DNA from: Candidatus Eiseniibacteriota bacterium
Lineage (GTDB): Bacteria > Eisenbacteria > RBG-16-71-46
Direction of reading: 5' to 3'
Assembly: GCA_016223045.1 (NCBI GenBank)
Contig: JACRPT010000152.1
Coordinates: 1 to 61,351, forward strand
Length of the DNA stretch: 61,351 bases
The position numbers and the translations under genes are program-made. The notes under the pieces are model-generated. The model saw nothing but the letters and a program-made list of their open reading frames with translations. It had not been told where the DNA came from and ran no database searches. Positions 59,540 through 61,351 of the stretch are shown here, one piece after another (the stretch's first letter is position 1; every line of letters begins with the position of its first letter).

Positions 59540-59869
59540 ATGTTCCTGGTGACCGACGCACTGGCGCAGGGGGCGGGCTCCGGCTCGCCCAACCCCACGC
59601 TCACGCTGCTCCTGCAGATGCTGCAGTTCGCGCCGATCTTCCTGATCCTCTACTTCCTGCTGATCCGCCCGCAGCAGCAGCAGGCGAAGAAGCTCAAGCA
59701 GATGATCGCCGCGCTCAAGAAGGGCGACAAGGTGGTCACGTCGGGCGGGATCGTCGGCACCGTGGTGGGTCTCGACGACGCCAGGGTCGTGCTGCGCGTC
59801 GCCGAGGACGTCAAGCTGGAGTTCGTGAAGAGCGCGGTGGTCCAGGTGGTGGCGGAGCCCGCGAAGTGA
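59540..59869 (+). CDS. yajC: Preprotein translocase subunit YajC
   Basis: A 109-residue single-span membrane protein: MLQFAPIFLILYFLLIRPQQ, then the conserved KLKQMIAALKKGDKVVTSGG and GTVVGLDDARVVLRVAEDVK. It associates with SecDF-YidC in the inner membrane. It lies between tgt and def. The secD and secF genes that often follow are not present before the window ends. It overlaps def by GTGA. Confidence 0.96.
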   Translation: MFLVTDALAQGAGSGSPNPTLTLLLQMLQFAPIFLILYFLLIRPQQQQAKKLKQMIAALKKGDKVVTSGGIVGTVVGLDDARVVLRVAEDVKLEFVKSAVVQVVAEPAK

Positions 59870-60414
59870 GCATCCGTCCGGTCCGCATCTACGGCGACCC
59901 GGCGCTGCGCACGCGCGCGGCCGAGGTCGGCGCACCGGACGAGACCCTGCGCGGGCTGGTGCAGGACCTGCGGGACACCATGAAGGCCTACAGCGGCGTG
60001 GGCCTGGCCGCGAACCAGGTCGGCGTGCTCCATCGCGTGTTCGTGGTGGACGTGCCGCTCGACGACGAGGAACGCGCGGCGTTCGCGCTGGTGGACCCGG
60101 TAATCGTGAGCCGCTCCGGCTCGCAGCGCGCCGAGGAGGGCTGCCTCTCTATCCCCGGCGTGTGGGAGGACGTGACGCGCTCGCGGGTCGTCCGGATCAC
60201 CGGGCTCGACGAGTTCGGCAAGCCGGTGGAGATCGAGGCCGACGGCTACCTGGCGCGCGCCATCCAGCACGAGGTGGACCACCTGGACGGCGTGCTCTTC
60301 GTGGACCGGCTGATGCCGCTGCGGCGGCAATTCCTCAAGCGCCAGCTCGAGGCGCTGGCGCGCGGCGAGCTGCCCGAGGACTACCAGCCGCCCGCCGGGG
60401 GAGAACCGTGCTGA
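59866..60414 (+). CDS. def: Peptide deformylase
   Basis: A 182-residue enzyme removing the formyl group from nascent proteins. All three motifs are present: GVGLAANQVG near residue 45, EEGCLSIPGVWEDV (metal Cys) and QHEVDHLDGVLFVD (two metal His and catalytic Glu). The start is GTG 59866, overlapping yajC. It precedes fmt and overlaps it by seven bases, the usual def-fmt pair. Confidence 0.97.
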   Translation: MSIRPVRIYGDPALRTRAAEVGAPDETLRGLVQDLRDTMKAYSGVGLAANQVGVLHRVFVVDVPLDDEERAAFALVDPVIVSRSGSQRAEEGCLSIPGVWEDVTRSRVVRITGLDEFGKPVEIEADGYLARAIQHEVDHLDGVLFVDRLMPLRRQFLKRQLEALARGELPEDYQPPAGGEPC

Positions 60415-61351
60415 GCCGCCCGCGCGTGGTGTTCATGGGCACGCCGGAGTTCGCGGTGCCCGCCCTGAAGGCGGTGGCCGGCGCCTGCGAGGTGGCCGCG
60501 GTGGTGACGCAGCCCGACCGCCCGCGCGGCCGCGGCCGCGAGCTGGCCGAGTCGCCGGTGGCCGCGGAGGCCGCGCGGCTCGGGCTCGCGGTGGTGAAGC
60601 CCGCCGACCTGCGCGCCGACGAGGTGCGCGCGTCGCTCGCCGCGCTGGCGCCCGACCTGTTCGCGGTGGTGGCGTTCGGCGCCATCCTCTCGCCGGCGCT
60701 GCTGGCGGTGCCGCGGCTCGGCAGCATCAACCTGCACGGCTCGATGCTCCCCGAGTACCGCGGCGCCTCGCCGGTGCAGCGCGCGTTGTGGGAGGGCCGC
60801 GCCTGGACCGGCGTGACCACGCTGTTCATGGACGAGGACATCGATACCGGCGACTGCGTGCTGCAGCGCTGGCTCGCCATCGAAGCCGCCGACAACGCCG
60901 GGACGCTGGCCGCGAAGCTCGCCGGGCTCGGGGCGCCGCTGCTGGCCGAGAGCCTGCTGCTGGCGCACGCGGGCCGCGCGCCGCGCCGCCCGCAGGACCG
61001 CGCCGCCGGCTCGTACGCGCGCAAGCTCGCCAAGTCCGACGGGCTGGTGGACTGGGGGCACGACGCCGTGACCGTGTGGAACCGCCAGCGCGCGGTGACG
61101 CCGTGGCCCGGCGCCACCACCGGCTTCGAGGGCCGGCGCCTGCTGGTGACGCGGGCGTGGCCGCACCACGCTCTGGCGGTGAAGGAAGGCGCGGGCACGG
61201 TGCTGGCGGTGACGCACCAGGGCGTGATGGTGGCGTGCGCTCCCGGCGGGCTGGTGCTCGAGCGCGTGAAGCCCGAAGGGCGCGGCGAGATGACCGCGGC
61301 CGAGTGGGCGCGCGGCGCGCGCGTCGCCGCCGGCGCGCGGCTCGCGCTCGA
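60408..61351 (+). CDS. fmt: Methionyl-tRNA formyltransferase (3' end outside window)
   Basis: An open frame of 314 residues running to the end of the window without a stop. It starts RVVFMGTPEFAVPALKAVAG, has the formyl-transfer core SINLHGSMLPEYRGASPVQR (Asn and His) and the catalytic Asp in FMDEDIDTGDCVLQRW. The C-terminal OB-like domain begins around GLVDWGHDAVTVWNRQRAVT. The start is GTG 60408, four bases after GGGGGAG; CTG at 60411 is an alternative. Family length suggests only a few residues are missing. Confidence 0.95.
   Translation, partial: MLSRPRVVFMGTPEFAVPALKAVAGACEVAAVVTQPDRPRGRGRELAESPVAAEAARLGLAVVKPADLRADEVRASLAALAPDLFAVVAFGAILSPALLAVPRLGSINLHGSMLPEYRGASPVQRALWEGRAWTGVTTLFMDEDIDTGDCVLQRWLAIEAADNAGTLAAKLAGLGAPLLAESLLLAHAGRAPRRPQDRAAGSYARKLAKSDGLVDWGHDAVTVWNRQRAVTPWPGATTGFEGRRLLVTRAWPHHALAVKEGAGTVLAVTHQGVMVACAPGGLVLERVKPEGRGEMTAAEWARGARVAAGARLAL

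Overview
This is a very GC-rich, gene-dense bacterial chromosome segment. It has short intergenic gaps, many 1-4 bp start/stop overlaps, and frequent GTG and other non-ATG starts. Several large exported proteins end in a FlgD-like Ig domain (core 'VYDLQGRRVATLL'). Together with adenosylcobalamin acyl-CoA mutases, several acyl-CoA dehydrogenases, LTD-domain proteins and Ca-binding 'DCNxNGxxD' repeats, this suggests a member of the FCB assemblage, most likely Candidatus Eisenbacteria (Eiseniibacteriota) or a close relative. The taxonomic call is inference. TGA is the commonest stop, TAG is used at the end of at least a dozen genes, and TAA is rare. Most recognisable promoters read TTGACA-N17/18-TAGNNT.

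Layout. 1-14.0 kb is a surface-polysaccharide locus. It carries glycosyltransferases, methyltransferases, a WbaP-like initiating transferase, GDP-fucose synthase, a Wzx-like flippase, a Wzy/WaaL-like polymerase or ligase, a sugar-nucleotide SDR and a WecA/TagO-like transferase; the main minus-strand operon runs from 11.7 to 4.1 kb. 14.1-18.2 kb is the translation block khpA-rimM-trmD-(lipoprotein)-rplS-rnhB-yraN. 18.2-20.7 kb holds a GT28 glycolipid synthase and an SdpR/SdpI-type repressor-membrane pair. 20.7-26.3 kb is a B12 mutase locus: MeaB GTPase, a catalytic subunit with isobutyryl-CoA mutase residues, and a B12-binding subunit with a histone-H1-like tail. A structured 204-bp MITE-like element lies inside it. 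26.3-31.1 kb has a methyltransferase, a flavoprotein, an acyl-CoA dehydrogenase and a FIST protein.

31.1-38.4 kb is an eroded accessory region. It has an XRE remnant, a 1360-residue exported metzincin protease, a small secreted protein, fragments of comM/yifB and of a LamG-like protein, and a 388-bp ungapped duplicate of the FIST C-terminus. 38.6-44.9 kb is a fatty-acid beta-oxidation cluster (thiolase, hydroxyacyl-CoA dehydrogenase, two acyl-CoA dehydrogenases, DUF362). 45.0-46.6 kb has two tandem LTD secreted proteins. 46.8-51.4 kb is a tightly coupled propionate/methylmalonyl operon: acpS, biotin carboxylase, biotin carrier, methylmalonyl-CoA mutase catalytic subunit, epimerase. 52.3-58.2 kb encodes three exported proteins and a decayed FlgD-domain remnant. 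58.2-61.35 kb is tgt-yajC-def-fmt, with fmt cut by the window end.

Most notable: (i) a shared C-terminal motif, T-W-G-x-[ILV]-[KR]-x-x-[YL]-R-COOH, on four otherwise unrelated small exported proteins or remnants, a candidate sorting signal; (ii) three otherwise intact conserved genes each interrupted by one in-frame TAG; (iii) two acyl-CoA mutase catalytic subunits with diagnostic ICM and MCM active-site residues but only one B12 subunit, which carries the H1-like tail.
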